A DNA stretch of 64,000 bases from Rhizophagus clarus (lineage: Eukaryota; Glomeromycota; Glomeromycetes; Glomerales; Glomeraceae), in assembly GCA_015698045.1 (NCBI GenBank), contig BLAL01000303.1, positions 248,001-312,000 on the forward strand, written 5' to 3'. Shown piece after piece: positions 36,760-50,292 of this stretch; within the stretch, counting starts at the first letter, position 1, and each line of letters starts with the position of its first letter. The translations under genes and the position numbers were made by a program. The notes under the pieces were generated by a model. It had not been told where the DNA came from, made no database searches, and saw only the letters and a list, made by a program, of their open reading frames with translations.

Positions 36760-39700
36760 TTTTTTGTTAAAATAATTAAAGATTATTATAAACCAGTTTT
36801 TTTTAGTTAAATTAAAAAAAAAAAAATAATAAATATTTTGCAATAAAAAACTGTTACAAAATAGTTATTTTTTCATTAAATCAATACATTTTTTATTAAA
36901 AAATATTTTTTTTTATTAAAATATATTAAAAAATATTAAATAGCATTTAATTAAAAGTCCATTAGTAAAATAAAACTATGTTAAAACAGGTTTCTAGATA
37001 ATTATAATTAAGGTCATATTTTTTTTTTTTTTTTTGTAAAGATGTTGGACAATGTATACTTCATTAATAGTAAAAGGTAGGATAATACAGTCATATTTTA
37101 TTATGTTTTTAACTTTATTTCTTTTTTAACATATAATTTTATTAAGTTAATAATTTTACTATATAATATAAAAAAAAATATTTTTTTAAAAAAAAAGAAT
37201 CTTTTGATATTAAAATCTTGCGAATCTACTTATTAGAATTTAAGAGTTATTATATAAGCAAAATTTGATCAAATTCACTATTGGTATATATAGAAATATA
37301 TAAAAAAAAAATAAAATATTAGATTTATAATAAATATTATTTTTTAAATTATTATAAAATTATAGATAGTATAAGATAATTCTTTTATTAAAGTTTCATA
37401 CCTATAGTTTTTAAATTAAATTTAAGATAACAATAGTAAAATTTCAAAAAATTTTAATATAAAATATATAATTTTAATTATAATTATCTGAAATTCTACA
37501 AAATTATATTAGATATTAAATATTATATTAAAATTATATTAAAATGCTAAAATAATTTTAGCAATTTCAGTATTTTAGCATTTTAGTATTTTAATTGCTT
37601 ATTAAAATCTAATTTCAGCAGTTTTAATAGTTTCATTATACCAAAACTTTTTATAATTTTAATAATTTAGTAATATATTATCTAAATTAAAATTGATAAT
37701 TTATAATTAATCCAATACATTTTTAAAATTTTATTTAAAAATATATTTTATTTTATTATAATTTTAAAAAACCTTTCCTATTATAATACCATATAAAATT
37801 ATTTTACAAAATTTCAATAAAGAAAATAAAACTAATATATTATTTCAAGCAATTTCATATATTACTAATATAAAAATAAAATATAAAATAAAGTAATATT
37901 TAAATATCTTCTTAAAGTCTATAAATTTAAGTATAATATTACAACCTTTATCTTTACATTTTTTTTTTAAGACAATTTATTAAAAAAAGAATTATTAAAA
38001 AAGAAAATATAATAATTTATATCTGAGTATTATTATAAAGTATTTAAACAATTTTATTATTTATTTAAAATTAATCCAGTTTAAATTTATTTTATTTAAA
38101 ATATTAATATAATAGTAATTAGTAAATTAAAATAAAAAAATACTACTAAATTAATTATAAAATTTTAATTTATAGGAATTTATTCTTCCAAAAAAAAATA
38201 ATATTAAAAATAATATAAAAATAATTAACTTGTAATACAATAATAATTATTTTTAATAATATAATAATCATTTTTAACTTTTATATTTTTTATTATTATT
38301 TTTATTATATTTATTATTTAGATTATGTATTTTCATCAATCCATTTATTAATAAAATCTAAGTATTTCTTTTAACCTTAAAAAAAAAAAAAAAAAAAAAT
38401 ATTATTTAAATTATTTTTATTATTTTATTTTATTTATTTTATTTATTATTTTAATTATTTTATGATAATTTTTATTATTTTTATATTAGAAATTTATATT
38501 ATCCCTTAAATTATAAAAATTAAAATTAATATTATTACCATTTTCAAATTACTGTGATTGGCAACTAATAAGGTTACCTGCCTAAACTAATTTTAAATTT
38601 GGCTAAACATCTAAACTCTAATTTTACTGATTTTTTAATAATACTTTACTATTGTTTCACTATTTAATATGATTTACTATAAGTTTTGACATTTATCAAG
38701 TTTCACTAATTTTTTATTAAGATTTTAATATAATTTTGTTAAGTTTTACCCTTTTGACATTTAGACAGTTTGCTAAACTACCTAGTTTCATCCAGCAATC
38801 TTAGCAACTAATTTGTAATAAATAAAAAATTGATTTGAAAACTACTACATATGTGTCAATTTATACTCTAACCCTAATTTTTTGGGATAACCCCAAATTT
38901 TGCAAACCAATTATAATAATAATCAGTTATTTGATATTATTGTAATATAGTAATAGTTTTTTGCTAGACTTATAACTTTGGTGAGTGATATTATTATAAA
39001 AAAAGAAGTGGCACACATATTAAATGTTATATTAGGATTTAATTTTTCATGTAAAAAATAAAATATTTCTTGTGAAAAAAAAAACTCTTCTTATTTTATC
39101 AAAACAGTTCATAAAAAAAGTAAAAATAAATTACAAGAGTAAAAAGATAAATCCTTTTCAAAAAGAAAAAAGGTGAGTGGATACTTGAATTGCTTAAAGT
39201 GGTTACTTGGTCTATCTGTAGTTTTTCAGATTTTTTTTTAAATAGATAATTTTTTATAATTTTTCTATTTTATATATTGTTTTTATTTTTATTTATTTTA
39301 GAGGGTTTTTTTATAAAGGCTTTGTTATGAATTATTGTATTCGATTGTATATCTAGTTTCTAATATAAAAAATTAGTTTAGATTAATAAAATAATTAAAA
39401 ATAAAAATAAAGGTATAAATTTCAATAAATTACTTAATTTTATTCTTAATTTACTATTACTAACATTTATTTTAAAAATTTCATATCTAAAATAACAAAA
39501 ATTACTTGCTGTTAATTTATATCAACAAAAATTAAAACAAATAATAGACGTAAAAAAAAAATTAAATAATAAAATTAATAGATGGCAAAAATATAGAAAA
39601 TAAATAAATTTAAATTTCTTTTAACCAATTTTTGTTCAATTTTATTTGAGCGAATAAATAAAGCATCATATTTTAATATCTTTATTTTTTTATTACTAAT

Positions 39701-40296
39701 TTGGTACTTGTTTCACAACTATTTTTTTGAAAATAGCTCTCAGAATGCATGACGTAAATATCAGTACCAATTTATATCCCAAAAAAATGGTTAATATCCT
39801 GTACCTCAGGATGAATATTATCAATTATCACAAAATTTGAAAATTAAGTTTAATAAAATATATTATATACAATATAATTTTTATTATAATAGAATTATTT
39901 TATATGTGTAAAATCTTGCAAAAAAAAGAAAAATAAGATAAAAATAATAATTAATAAAAAAAAAATAAATTTAACAATTATTTCTTGAATAAGAGTGATA
40001 TCGTCTATAATGTCTACAATAATCTTTTAAATGAAAATGAAAGTGAGAATATGATCGTTGCCTACAATGATTTTATGAATAAGATCAAGATCGAGAATAT
40101 AATTATCTACAATGATTTCTTAAAATAGAATGGGAACTATTTCATCTATAATGATAAGATCAAAATCTATCTTGTCTATTACTCTGTCTACTATACCTAT
40201 TTCTTCTATATTTCTATAAGCTACTTAAAATGATTTAAAAATAAATAAATAACTAATTTTATAAAAATTTAATTAAATATAAATATAATTACCATT

Positions 40297-40452
40297 TCAA
40301 AGCCAAAATTTGTCACTAAATTCATCATAAAATTTATGATTATGCCAATTTGGACTTCTTAATTTATATCTATCTGCATCCAGATCTCTGCTTAGCAACC
40401 ATTTAAATTTTTGTAATTGCGTTTTAGAAAGTATTATTTCACTTAGCACTGT
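40297..40452 (-). pseudogene. Decayed coding remnant, unknown family
   Basis: Read on the minus strand, about 50 codons remain open up to a stop at 40297. The residues are compositionally protein-like, rich in Trp, Asp, Arg and Lys (KWLLSRDLDADRYKLRS), and stand out against the low-complexity surroundings. No start codon or upstream exon could be attached. It may belong with the remnant at 41330-42160 on the same strand, or be a separate fossil. No family is recognised. Confidence 0.35.
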
Positions 40453-40931
40453 CTAGCTGATATTTCATATTAATGATGATGACAGATATAATTAGCAATT
40501 TGAGTTTAAAAGTCTGAATAGTGAGTATTATCTTCGAATAACTAATGGTGTCTTCATCTTTATTTGATCAATATTAACGCAATATCATCAGGCCACTCCA
40601 GGCAGACTGAGGGCATAGTATGTGTTATTTTCTCTTAAATAGGATTACACTATAATGAATTAGTATGTACAGTATGGCTGTATATTTTAACAAAGAGTCA
40701 TAGTGTCCCATGAGAGAGACGTCACTGTATCTTGAATACTTCGCCAAGGGATAGCATATGATGATTTTTTTAGTTGTTAACTGTCTTATCATAAGTTATA
40801 TAGTGTGGCAATACGAGTCCTGAAACCATTGTATTTATTTTTAGTAAAAAAATAAAAAAAAAAAAATTACAATAAAACTTTAAATTTATTTCACCTAAAA
40901 ATGTATATATATAAATCCTGCTTCACAATAA

Positions 40932-41327
40932 AGCTCTGAATTTCCAGTTTAGTTTTATTTTTAGTTTCAATTTAACTCTCTGATATAAAATTTTACCAAA
41001 AGTGTTTTTTGGCCTAAAATTTTTACTGAAAAACATTTTCAGGTTATACTTTTAACCAAAAATATTTTCAGTTAAAAAACACTACTAAAAAATATTTTTA
41101 ATTTGAAAAATTAGTTCCAGTTCTATTTTCAAATCAAAAAATAGAACTAAAACCATTTTTTCGAAAAATACTTTAAACTGAAATAACTAAAAAACCATTT
41201 TTTAGTTAAAAGATGATTCTGAAAATATTTTTCAATAAAAATCTTATTTCAAAAAGCGTTCAGTAAGGAACTAAGTTCAGAACTGGAAATAGAACCAAAA
41301 ACAGAACTGAACTGGAAATTCAAAGCT
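40932..41327. mobile_element. Foldback/MITE-like element with long terminal inverted repeats
   Basis: The left end (AGCTCTGAATTTCCAGTT and onward, about 42 bp) is matched by the complement of the right end (AGCTTTGAATTTCCAGTT and onward) at roughly 85 percent over 40 bp. The interior is non-coding, rich in GAAC/GTTC words and has further internal inverted repeats. The flanks carry TTCACAATA on the left and TTTACAATA on the right, a possible target duplication with one mismatch, set a few bases off the ends. A non-autonomous DNA transposon is the simplest reading. The superfamily is not clear. Confidence 0.6.
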
Positions 41328-41329
41328 CT

Positions 41330-42160
41330 ACTTTACAATAATTTTCTTTTGCATCTTTTTCACTTTTAATTTTCTATTTAATTACAACTTCTCCAGGATT
41401 ATACTTAAATTTATGTCTTTTGGTAATAATACCTTTAATAGCATAATGAGTTGTAATAGCAAGTAGATTGTTTTTTAAATATTAAGGTAGATCATTAAAT
41501 AAGATAATATAAGTTTGTTATTTTTCATCATAAAATTTTTGACCCCATAATTGATTGTTCAAAATTTCACCTAATATTTGATATCCAGTAAATTTTCAGA
41601 AAATGCATTTGTAAACATTTTTATTATTACGATAATGAATATGACCTTTGAAAACATCAAAAAACTAATATTCAGTATAAGTAATAGATACTAACTGGCG
41701 ATCCCTCTTTTAAATCCATTTGGTAGCTTACGGTGAATTAAGTAAACAAGAATATTTTTAAATTTTTTATTATTTAACTCTGATAAATTATCTAAATTAT
41801 TATATGGAATATTATATTTTTTATGATAGCTAAATACCATATAAGTCCTTTTTATTTTTTAAATTGTTTTTGACAAGCAGAACAAAAAAATTCTGTTATA
41901 AAAACAGTAACTTGTGTTTTAAGTGAAATATTATTGCTTGATCTATTAAAACCAAATCTGAAAAAAATAAAAAATACTTTTAATACTGTTTAAATAAATA
42001 AACATAATAAATATAATAAATATGAAAAATATTTATTATATTATAATTAATAATAATTAATAATTAAAATTTCAACTCACAAGTTATTAATTGTCTTCTT
42101 TTACTTCTTAGACTCATCAGTTTCTGGGTGTGCTCATCGGTTTGACACATGTTTTTAATA
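41330..42160 (-). pseudogene. Decayed gene remnant with a possible intron, unknown family
   Basis: On the minus strand a start-like segment near 42150 (MCQTDEHTQKLMSLRSK) is followed by a donor-like gtgagt, an AT-rich stretch, and a cag acceptor near 41957. After that come broken protein-like stretches such as CSACQ and HRKLPNGFKRG. The reading is interrupted in several places and cannot be a working gene. A Cys-x-x-Cys pair hints at a zinc-binding part. Whether it was a host gene or part of an old mobile element cannot be told. Confidence 0.35.
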
Positions 42161-42334
42161 GTGTTTTATTTTTTTAAGGTGCGTTTACTGAATTAATCAC
42201 AAAAAGTTTTTTTTTACTAATTAAAATTGTGTAATATTGATCGAAATCATAATACAAAATTTAGCCCAATTTTAATAATTAGCTGATATGATATACTAAC
42301 CATTGATATAATAAATAATAGATATTTACTAGTA

Positions 42335-43135
42335 TAAAATAAAAAAAAAAAAATAGTAAAAAAAAGAAAAATAAAAAGAAAAATAAAAGAGAAAGAAAAT
42401 AAAATCAAAAACAAAATAAAAATTTCAAAATAAAAGAAAAAGATTATTATTAATAATAAAAATAAAAGAATATAGTAAAAAAAGAAATAAAATAGAATAT
42501 TTATTTTATTTTTAAAAAGATCTAGGTAAATCTAAAAAAGAAAAATTCAATTATTTAAATATTATAAAAATAAAAAAAAAAATAAAAAACAAATAAAAAA
42601 ATAAAAGAAAATTAAAGAAAAAAGAAAGCAAAAAAAGAAAAATAAAAGAAATAGATAAGAAACAAATAAAAGAGAAAATAAAAATAATAGAAAAATAAAA
42701 AAAAAATAAAAAAGTAAAAAAACAAAAACAAAAGAGTAAAAAAATAAAATAAAAGAATAAAGAAACAAAATAAAAGAGTATTAAGAAAGCAAAAATAAAA
42801 GAAATTAAAATTAAAAATAAAATGAAAATAAAAAGAACTGAAAAAAAAAGTGAAAGATCATTATTAATAATAAAGATATGAATAAGAGAATATAATAGAA
42901 AAAAATAAAACTAAATACTATTTTTTATTTTGTATAAAAAATAAAAAAAAAAAAAAGAATAAAATAAAATTAGAACAAAATAAAAAAAAATTAAAAATGA
43001 AAAAAAAATATAATATATCTTTAATGTAAAATTGGAAGATTTAAAAGTTTTAAAAAGAAAAAAAAATAACTATCTTTGATACAAAATTGTAAGATTAAAA
43101 AATTAAAGCTAATTAAAAAAAAAAACCTAAAAAAA
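42335..43135. repeat. Long polypurine-biased low-complexity tract
   Basis: For about 800 bp the plus strand is almost only A and G, built from words such as AAAATAAAAG and GAAAAATAAA, with very few C and scattered T. The complementary polypyrimidine strand gives a fortuitous Phe/Leu/Ser-rich open frame at 42562-42768 that is not a gene. Confidence 0.65.
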
Positions 43136-44881
43136 AGATGATTATAAATAAATAACTGATTTGATAATTTAATCAATCAAAATATTTATATATGATAGAA
43201 AATAAAAATTTACCTAAATGAAAAATATTTTTTTTTTCAAATATTATATACATGTTAATTTATATTTAGTTTTGCAAAATTGCACTAAAATTATTAAATA
43301 TTTTGATATATAAATATATAAATTTAAAAAATTTTATTATATATAAATTTATTTTTTTATTTTTAATACAAGTTTATTATATAAATTTGTGGAATTTAAT
43401 TATACAAATATGTTAAAAGAAAATTAAAGTTTTTTAAAAAATTTTATTAAAAAATAATACATCATATATCTATAAATTTGAATTTAAAATAACATTTAAA
43501 TTTATTTTTATAGTTAATTAAAATTAATTAGTTAAGTTTGATTAATTGATTTAATTAATTAAAATAATATTAGATAATATTATATAAGATATTTATATTT
43601 TTATATAAGTAGCCAAATTTTTATTTTTTTGTATAATATTTATTATAATATAAGTCAAAATTAAATTGAAATTAAATATACCAAAATTTCATATTTTTAA
43701 AAGCTTAATAATACTAAGGTTTAAATTTTGGTGCAATAATTTAATTAATTATCTTAATATAATTAAATAAAAAGTATTTATTATTATTAAGTTTTTCAAA
43801 AAATAATTTCTTAATATTTTTTTTATTAATATTTTTATTTACTATAATATAGTATTTAACATTTTAACTATTTATATAATTCAAAATAAGAAATTTCTTA
43901 CACTTTTTGATTATTGCATACTTATCCATTGGGTATAAAAGTAATTATAATAAGCAACTTTTAAAATTGCTTAGTAGTAAAAATGACATAATATTAAAAG
44001 GTTAACCAATTTCAGTTTAATAATATGATCAATCGGGTCTACCTACTTTAATATAAAATGACTAACTATAACAGACTTCGTAGATAAGTCAATTTAGAAT
44101 GACACAATTAACATTATATTTAAATATCGTGAAAGGGCAAATCTACAATGGAATGTAAAGCACGTGATTTGTTACATAACTTAAATTTCTAAATTGAAAT
44201 TCATATTACATGTAGAAAATGTAGAAAATGTAGAAAGTACCATTATTTGACATGGGTAACATGACGTATATGCATGCAATTCATATATCCTTGGCATAAT
44301 TCACATGAATTTTAAAAAACTGATATCTTCAATCGAAGTTACTTAATTCTTTTCTTTCTTTCAAAATATTTAACGATCATTATTATTAGACTAGAAATAG
44401 TTAATGATTGAACGAAAATCATCTCCACATAAATCATTGCCACGTATGGTCAATGGTTATAAAGTTGTACAGTTATCATATGAAACTTTGTGAAAAACTT
44501 TATGATCTTTTAAATATTTTTTTTTTTCCCTGGGTAACAAATATTAAGAAAGAAACTGAATTTGGTAACGAAACATCAAAATGGTCCGAGCAAAAAAAAA
44601 AAGTGGAGGTGATAAAAGAAAAAAAAGAAAGAAAAGGATGATTTACTTGATTAACAGAAGCGTGTAAAGATAACATCATAAAGGTAACGTATTACATTCT
44701 ACTTGCGAAAAATATATTCACGTGAGCGAATTTAATTATTCATGTGTTATTTCTATATTAAACTGCATTGTTCTATATTTGAGTTAGATTTTAAACTTTA
44801 ATTGTAATTTTCCAATTATAGTTTAGTTAAATGCATTAATACATTTTGCCCCGAATTTAAAATTAAATATTAATTTTTTTA

Positions 44882-44885
<4 letters not shown>

Positions 44886-44924
<39 letters not shown>

Positions 44925-45325
44925 TATTCACTTTTAATTTTTACACAATGGATTATTTTGTATGATAATATGTTACTTTTAGATCATAAGAAAAGAATAA
45001 GTATATTGTTAAGATTCTACTAAAAAGATATTGTTTTTTTTTACGAGAACAAAAATAATTGTTTAAATCTAAATTGCTTGTTTTTTTTTTTTTTTTTTTT
45101 TTCCTCTGTTACTCTTTGGCCGTAATACATAAATTATGCAAACCCCACAATTACTTAACTGGAAATTTCTCACGATATGATGATCGTTATATAATGCACA
45201 TGTACATAATATAAATAAATCCAAAACTCTGGACCAATTAACTTTTCCACGGTCATCTTTTTTACCACGCTACTAATTTTAGTTTTAAGATTTTTGTTTG
45301 ATAATCTATATTCCCTTATTTCTTC

Positions 45326-45360
<35 letters not shown>
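44886..45360. repeat. Cluster of long homopolymer runs
   Basis: A T-run of over 20 directly followed by an A-run of about 16 (44886-44924, a perfect hairpin), a T-run near 45081-45102 and one of about 30 near 45329-45358. Lengths of such runs are often unreliable in assemblies. Confidence 0.6.
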
Positions 45361-45552
45361 TCCGGTCAATTCCGATTAAATCTAGGCGTCATTGATTTAT
45401 TTTATCACAATATTGGCTGAAAAATAATAACAGATAAATAATACAGTTTTTTTTTTCGTTTGTGTAGATCAAATATTGGGTGAAATCTTTAAATGCATAT
45501 ATCTCTCATTCTGATGCACATGATACATGCCTTTTGAAAAAGTTTTTGATAT

Positions 45553-45584
<32 letters not shown>

Positions 45585-46200
45585 TTCTCTTTTTTTTTGT
45601 TTCGAGTTTATTTATTTTTATATATAACTTTTTCCATTTTTAACAAAAAAATTTTGTGGGGGATCGATCACTATTAGTTTATAGTAGTAACTCTAGGTCT
45701 TATTAGGCAGTACATTGTGAAATCGGAGACAGTTACAAACTGTTTTTTTTTTTGCTTGTGTATTTAGATTTCGGAGACAATTTTATTAGAAATTCATACC
45801 GTGAAAGTTTTTATTTATCGATTACTTTTATTTAAAAAAAAAAAAGATCGTATCCATTTTAAAATTGCAACTCCTTTCCTAAATTTAAGTTAAATTATCT
45901 TCTATATATCTATAGATGTAAATAAGCGTACTTTATATTGTTCGTATAAATAAATACCCCTCCCAGATTTTCCCCTCCAAAATCATTCAAAATTTTTTTT
46001 AATAAGATTATTATATCTTTTTTATTTTTCCTTTTTTTCCACTAATTTAATTTAATAATTTTTATTTCTTTTCATTTTTCTCGTAAAAAGAGAAAAATAA
46101 GAAATATTAATACCACTTCTTAATTTCCTTTACGAGTTCAACTCAATTTTACTACATCCTTAATACCTTAAAAATAAAATACCTTTAAAAGTTTAAAAAA

Positions 46201-49200
46201 ATGGTTGAAAGATTTCGAGGGGTACCAGGTTTATTTATGCCCACAAATAGTATTGTAAAAGATTCAAGTGGTTATAACGATAATATCTTTGAAGGCAAGG
46301 CGGACCAAATGCTTAAAGTTTGTGAATACTTGGAAGAAAAAGGTTTTATACCTAAAGATCTTGTCCGTCACGAAGTTTCTTGGTTCTACGGGTAAGTTAT
46401 GTACTAAGCTCATCTTACCGTTTCACGTGTGTATATTATTATTTTTAAACATTACACTAATTGTTCACATGACTTGATTAATAGAAATCTTGGAATCGAT
46501 GACATGTATTTTACTTTGGAAAGCGTTGATACTATCGCAAACCATATTTTAGCCTTATACGGTGCAAAGATTTATGCTTATACGAAAAATCAACAAAGTG
46601 AGCTTGATATCAATTTAGAAAAGGAAACTGATGATTCCGCAGTATACATACACACTTCTCGTCCTGGTGTTTCTCAATTAAATGGTCCTCAACATGAAAG
46701 AAGGTATTTATTATGATTTTTTTTTTTTTTTTTTTAAAAAAAAAAATTGTTATTCTGATTACACTTCAAATCAATTTTATATTTTAGAATCGATCTTAAA
46801 TATTTGGATGTTAGCAATACTACTAATGCTTATCGTCTGGAATCTTATCGTTCTCGTGGAAATGTATCACCTTCCGTGAATACTCAAATTCGTTGTTATT
46901 TTGTTGCCAAATGTGATTTTGTTAAATCTGATCCTTCTTCCGATGAAGAAACTGATATTCGTCTTGTGGGTGATAGAACATTTTTGGAAAAGGCTACTGA
47001 AAATACTTTGGAAATCTATCACAATGTTATGAAAGCTGTTCTTAAGAGAACTGGTCCAGTGATTGAAATGTTTGAAGTAGAGGGAAGTCGTGAAAGACGT
47101 CTTGTCATCGGTTATAGACAAGGCAGTACACAATCTTTCTTCTCAGCTATGTCAGATCTTTATCATTTTTATGAACTTTATTCCACTAGAAAATATGTCG
47201 GTTAGTAATTATTATTTTATTTATTTATCATTTTTACTAAAAATAAAACTAAAATGTTCTCGTTTTTTAATAATTATCATTTTTAGAACAATTCTCAAAT
47301 GGTGTTACTGTGATGAGCTTATATCTTAATCCACTTCCAAATTCCAAATCTTCTCCAATTGAACATTCAATCCATCAAGTCATTAAAGAAGCTTCACTTA
47401 TTTATTGTTTACCTACTACACCATTCCAACACTTTTTCCAAAGTGGAAAATTGTCTGTTCAAGAAACTATTTATGGTTATGTTGGTTGGATTTTTGCTCA
47501 GCACTTCCTTAATCGTTTGGGTAACGAATATGTTAGTCTTTCAAATATTTTGGATCAAGGTGATCCTGTCCATGCGGAAGTTTTAAACAAGATCAAAAAG
47601 AGGTTACGCTCAGATGCTTTTACGCGTGAATATATTTTAGACATTATAAAAATGTATCCAGATTTAATTCACTTGTTATACATTAACTTTGCATTAACTC
47701 ATTATATTAATCCACGTGCCGCTGCTCTTGAGTAAGTAACAATTTTTTTTTTTTTTTTTTTTTTGGTGTTTTGTTTCGATTATTAGTTTAAATAAGATTC
47801 TCTTTTAATTTTTTCTTATAAAAAGACCAACATTATCATTTCAACGTATTCAAACTGATGTTGTACTCAATGATGATGAACTCTTGGATAAAATCAAAAA
47901 GTCAACATCAAATGTTCACGAATTTATGGTGTTTGAATCTTTTTTGATTTTCAACAAACATGTTCTTAAAACAAATTTCTATCAACCAACCAAAGTAGCA
48001 TTATCCTTTCGTCTTAACCCTGCTTTCTTACCATCAATTGAATATCCTGTCAAACTTTATGGTATGTTCATCGTTATTGGTTCCGAATTCCGCGGTTTTC
48101 ACTTGAGATTCCGTGATGTCGCCCGTGGTGGCATTCGTATTATTCGTTCTAGAAATAAGGAGGCATACAGTATCAATTTGAGATCTCTCTTTGATGAAAA
48201 TTATGCGTTGGCTGCAACTCAACAAAGGAAAAATAAGGATATCCCTGAAGGTGGTTCAAAAGGTACAATTCTCGTGGACATTTCGCAACAAGACAAAGAT
48301 CGTGTCGCATTTGAAAAATATGTCGATAGTATTCTTGATCTTTTAATTCCTGGAACTACTCCTGGTATTAAAGAGGTAAAGTATATCGTGATAGACTTAA
48401 GAATTGTTAAGGTCTCTTTGATTAAATTTAACATTATATATATTTTTTTATACTTCTGAACAGAAAATTGTTGACTTATACAATAAACCAGAAATTTTAT
48501 TCTTTGGCCCAGATGAAGGAACTGCCAATTTTGTTGATTGGGCTAGTGCACATGCTCGCGCTCGAGGTGCTTCATTCTGGAAAGCTTTCACAACTGGCAA
48601 AAGTCAATCAATGGGTGGTATCCCTCATGACCTTTACGGCATGACAACTCGCTCAGTACATCAGTATGTACTCGGAATATATAGAAAATTTGGTCTCAAA
48701 GAATCCAAGATTGCAAAATTCCAAACTGGTGGACCTGATGGTGATTTGGGTAGTAATGAAATTAAAATTTCAAAGGACCGCACAGTTGGTATGTAATTAA
48801 AAATTAAGTTGACTTATATGCTTTCAATACGAATATTAAGTAATATTTTTTATATTGTTCTTAGCTATCGTCGATGGTAGTGGTGTGCTATGTGATCCTG
48901 AAGGTATCGATAGAGGTGAATTAAAACGATTGGCTCAAAATCGTTTGACTATTTCACAATTTGATGCTTCTAGATTGTCACCCAATGGATTTAAAATTTT
49001 AATAGACGAACAAAGTGTAAAATTACCAAGTATGTTAAAAATAATAATTCTTTTTGTAGTATTATAAATTTAATTTATAAATTTCTTATTTCTTATTAAA
49101 AATTGTTTTTTTATCCCTTCAATTATAGATGGCCAAGTCATAGATGACGGTTTGTTATTCCGTAATAATTTCCACCTAACGAATCTTGTTTCAGCTGAAC

Positions 49201-49901
49201 TCTTTGTTCCATGTGGTGGTAGACCGGAAGCTGTTGATCTTAATAATGTAAATTTATTGCTTGATAAAAATGGTAAACCAAGATTCAAATATATTGTAGA
49301 AGGTGCAAATCTCTTCTTTACTCAAGAAGCTCGTGTTAGATTAGAACAAGCTGGTGCTATAATATTTAAGGATGCATCAGCCAACAAGGGTGGTGTCACT
49401 TCGTCTTCTTTGGAAGTATTAGCAGCTCTTGCATTGACAGACGAAGAATTTGAAAAGAATATGCAAGTTCATGACAATATTATTCCAGCATTCTATAATG
49501 AATATATTAAAGAAGTTCATCGGGTTATTGAAAAGAATGCAGAATTAGAATTCGAATGTATTTGGAGAGAACATCGAAGAACTGGTAAACCACGATCAAT
49601 TATTTCTGATGAACTCAGTCTTGCCATCGTAGATCTAAATGAAAATATGCAACAATCATCACTGTGGTCAAATGAAGCATTAAGAAGAACCGTATTGAGA
49701 GATGCATTCCCACAATTACTCCTTGACAGATTAGGATTAGATACTTTACTGGAAAGAGTGCCCGAACCTTACGTAAAAGCCTTATTTGGATCTTATTTGG
49801 CTAGTAGATTCGTTTATAAATATGGAACAAATCCATCACAGTTTGCATTCTTTGAATTTATGAGTCCATTCTTTTCAAAAATTAATGATCAATTCGTTTG
49901 A
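46201..49901 (+). CDS. GDH2: NAD-dependent glutamate dehydrogenase (large fungal type), eight exons
   Basis: Eight exons (46201-46391, 46485-46703, 46788-47200, 47287-47731, 47826-48375, 48464-48788, 48865-49029, 49129-49901) give 1,026 residues, the size of the 115-kDa class of NAD-GDH. The first 450 residues form the regulatory N-terminal region. The catalytic part includes FRDVARGGIRIIRSRNKEAY (glutamate-site Lys/Arg and dicarboxylate contacts), EGGSKGTILVD, FFGPDEGTANFVDWA, GGIPHDLYGMT and the Rossmann part QTGGPDGDLGSNEI and FKDASANKGGV. It turns glutamate and NAD into 2-oxoglutarate, ammonium and NADH. It feeds carbon from amino acids into the TCA cycle and releases nitrogen. In a fungal symbiont it could serve ammonium release, which is inference. 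No abnormal feature was seen. Confidence 0.96.
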
Positions 49902-50292
49902 TTGAGTAAGATGAGAACGAATCATTATATTATTTCATATCATTATTCAGTAATTTTATTGTATTTTTTTATTACCCTTTTTATTACTTATTTGAGTTAT
50001 AAATAACAATAGTACATAAAAAAAAAAAAAAAGATAATAATAATTTATAATCCAATCCTACATTACAACCAAATCAAACTATACATTGTTGTTTTTTTAA
50101 TTTATTTGATTAGCATCTCTTTTGTAGAATAGTCTATATAACATTTAATTTAAGAAATATATTTGCTTCTAAAGTTTTGGATTTTATTTTATTAGCTAAT
50201 GGGAGTTATTATCATTATTATTATGCATTATTCAAAAAGAAAAAAAAAAAAAATATATAAAATAGAGAAGAAACTATTAGTTAAAATATCTA
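49902..50292. other. Convergent intergenic region
   Basis: The 3' flanks of the GDH gene (+) and the RNase P subunit gene (-). AT-rich with A-runs near 50018 and 50240. No gene seen. Confidence 0.45.

Larger units (their letters stand above)
36209..46200. other. Ten-kilobase AT-rich gene desert
   Basis: No intact gene was found in either strand. The base composition is far more AT-rich than in the flanks. It holds simple A/T repeats, a polypurine tract (42335-43135), a foldback element (40932-41327), decayed minus-strand coding remnants and several homopolymers over 20 bases (near 44886, 45084, 45330). The last 100 bp form the leader of the glutamate dehydrogenase gene. Confidence 0.6.

Noticed and set aside
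38540-38900. Possible second MITE with related ends (GGCAACTAATAAGG and CTTAGCAACTAAT)
   Set aside because: The candidate ends do not pair convincingly as an inverted repeat and no target duplication is visible.
39690-39770. Small inverted repeat AATTTGGTACT / AGTACCAATTT
   Set aside because: An arm of about 11 bp in AT-rich DNA is within chance expectation and has no other support.
42562-42768. Minus-strand open frame rich in Phe, Leu and Ser
   Set aside because: It is the complement of a polypurine low-complexity tract with no protein-like composition.
44408-44641. 77-codon frame in the desert
   Set aside because: No coding character, ends in a Lys-rich A-run, and has no splice partners.
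45480-45677. Frame with a hydrophobic Phe/Leu stretch before GDH2
   Set aside because: The stretch is a translated CTTTTT repeat; no support for a gene.
36209-46200. CRISPR-like or rRNA/tRNA content
   Set aside because: The short repeats here are simple AT words without spaced identical units, and no tRNA or rRNA signature was found by reading, here or elsewhere in the window.
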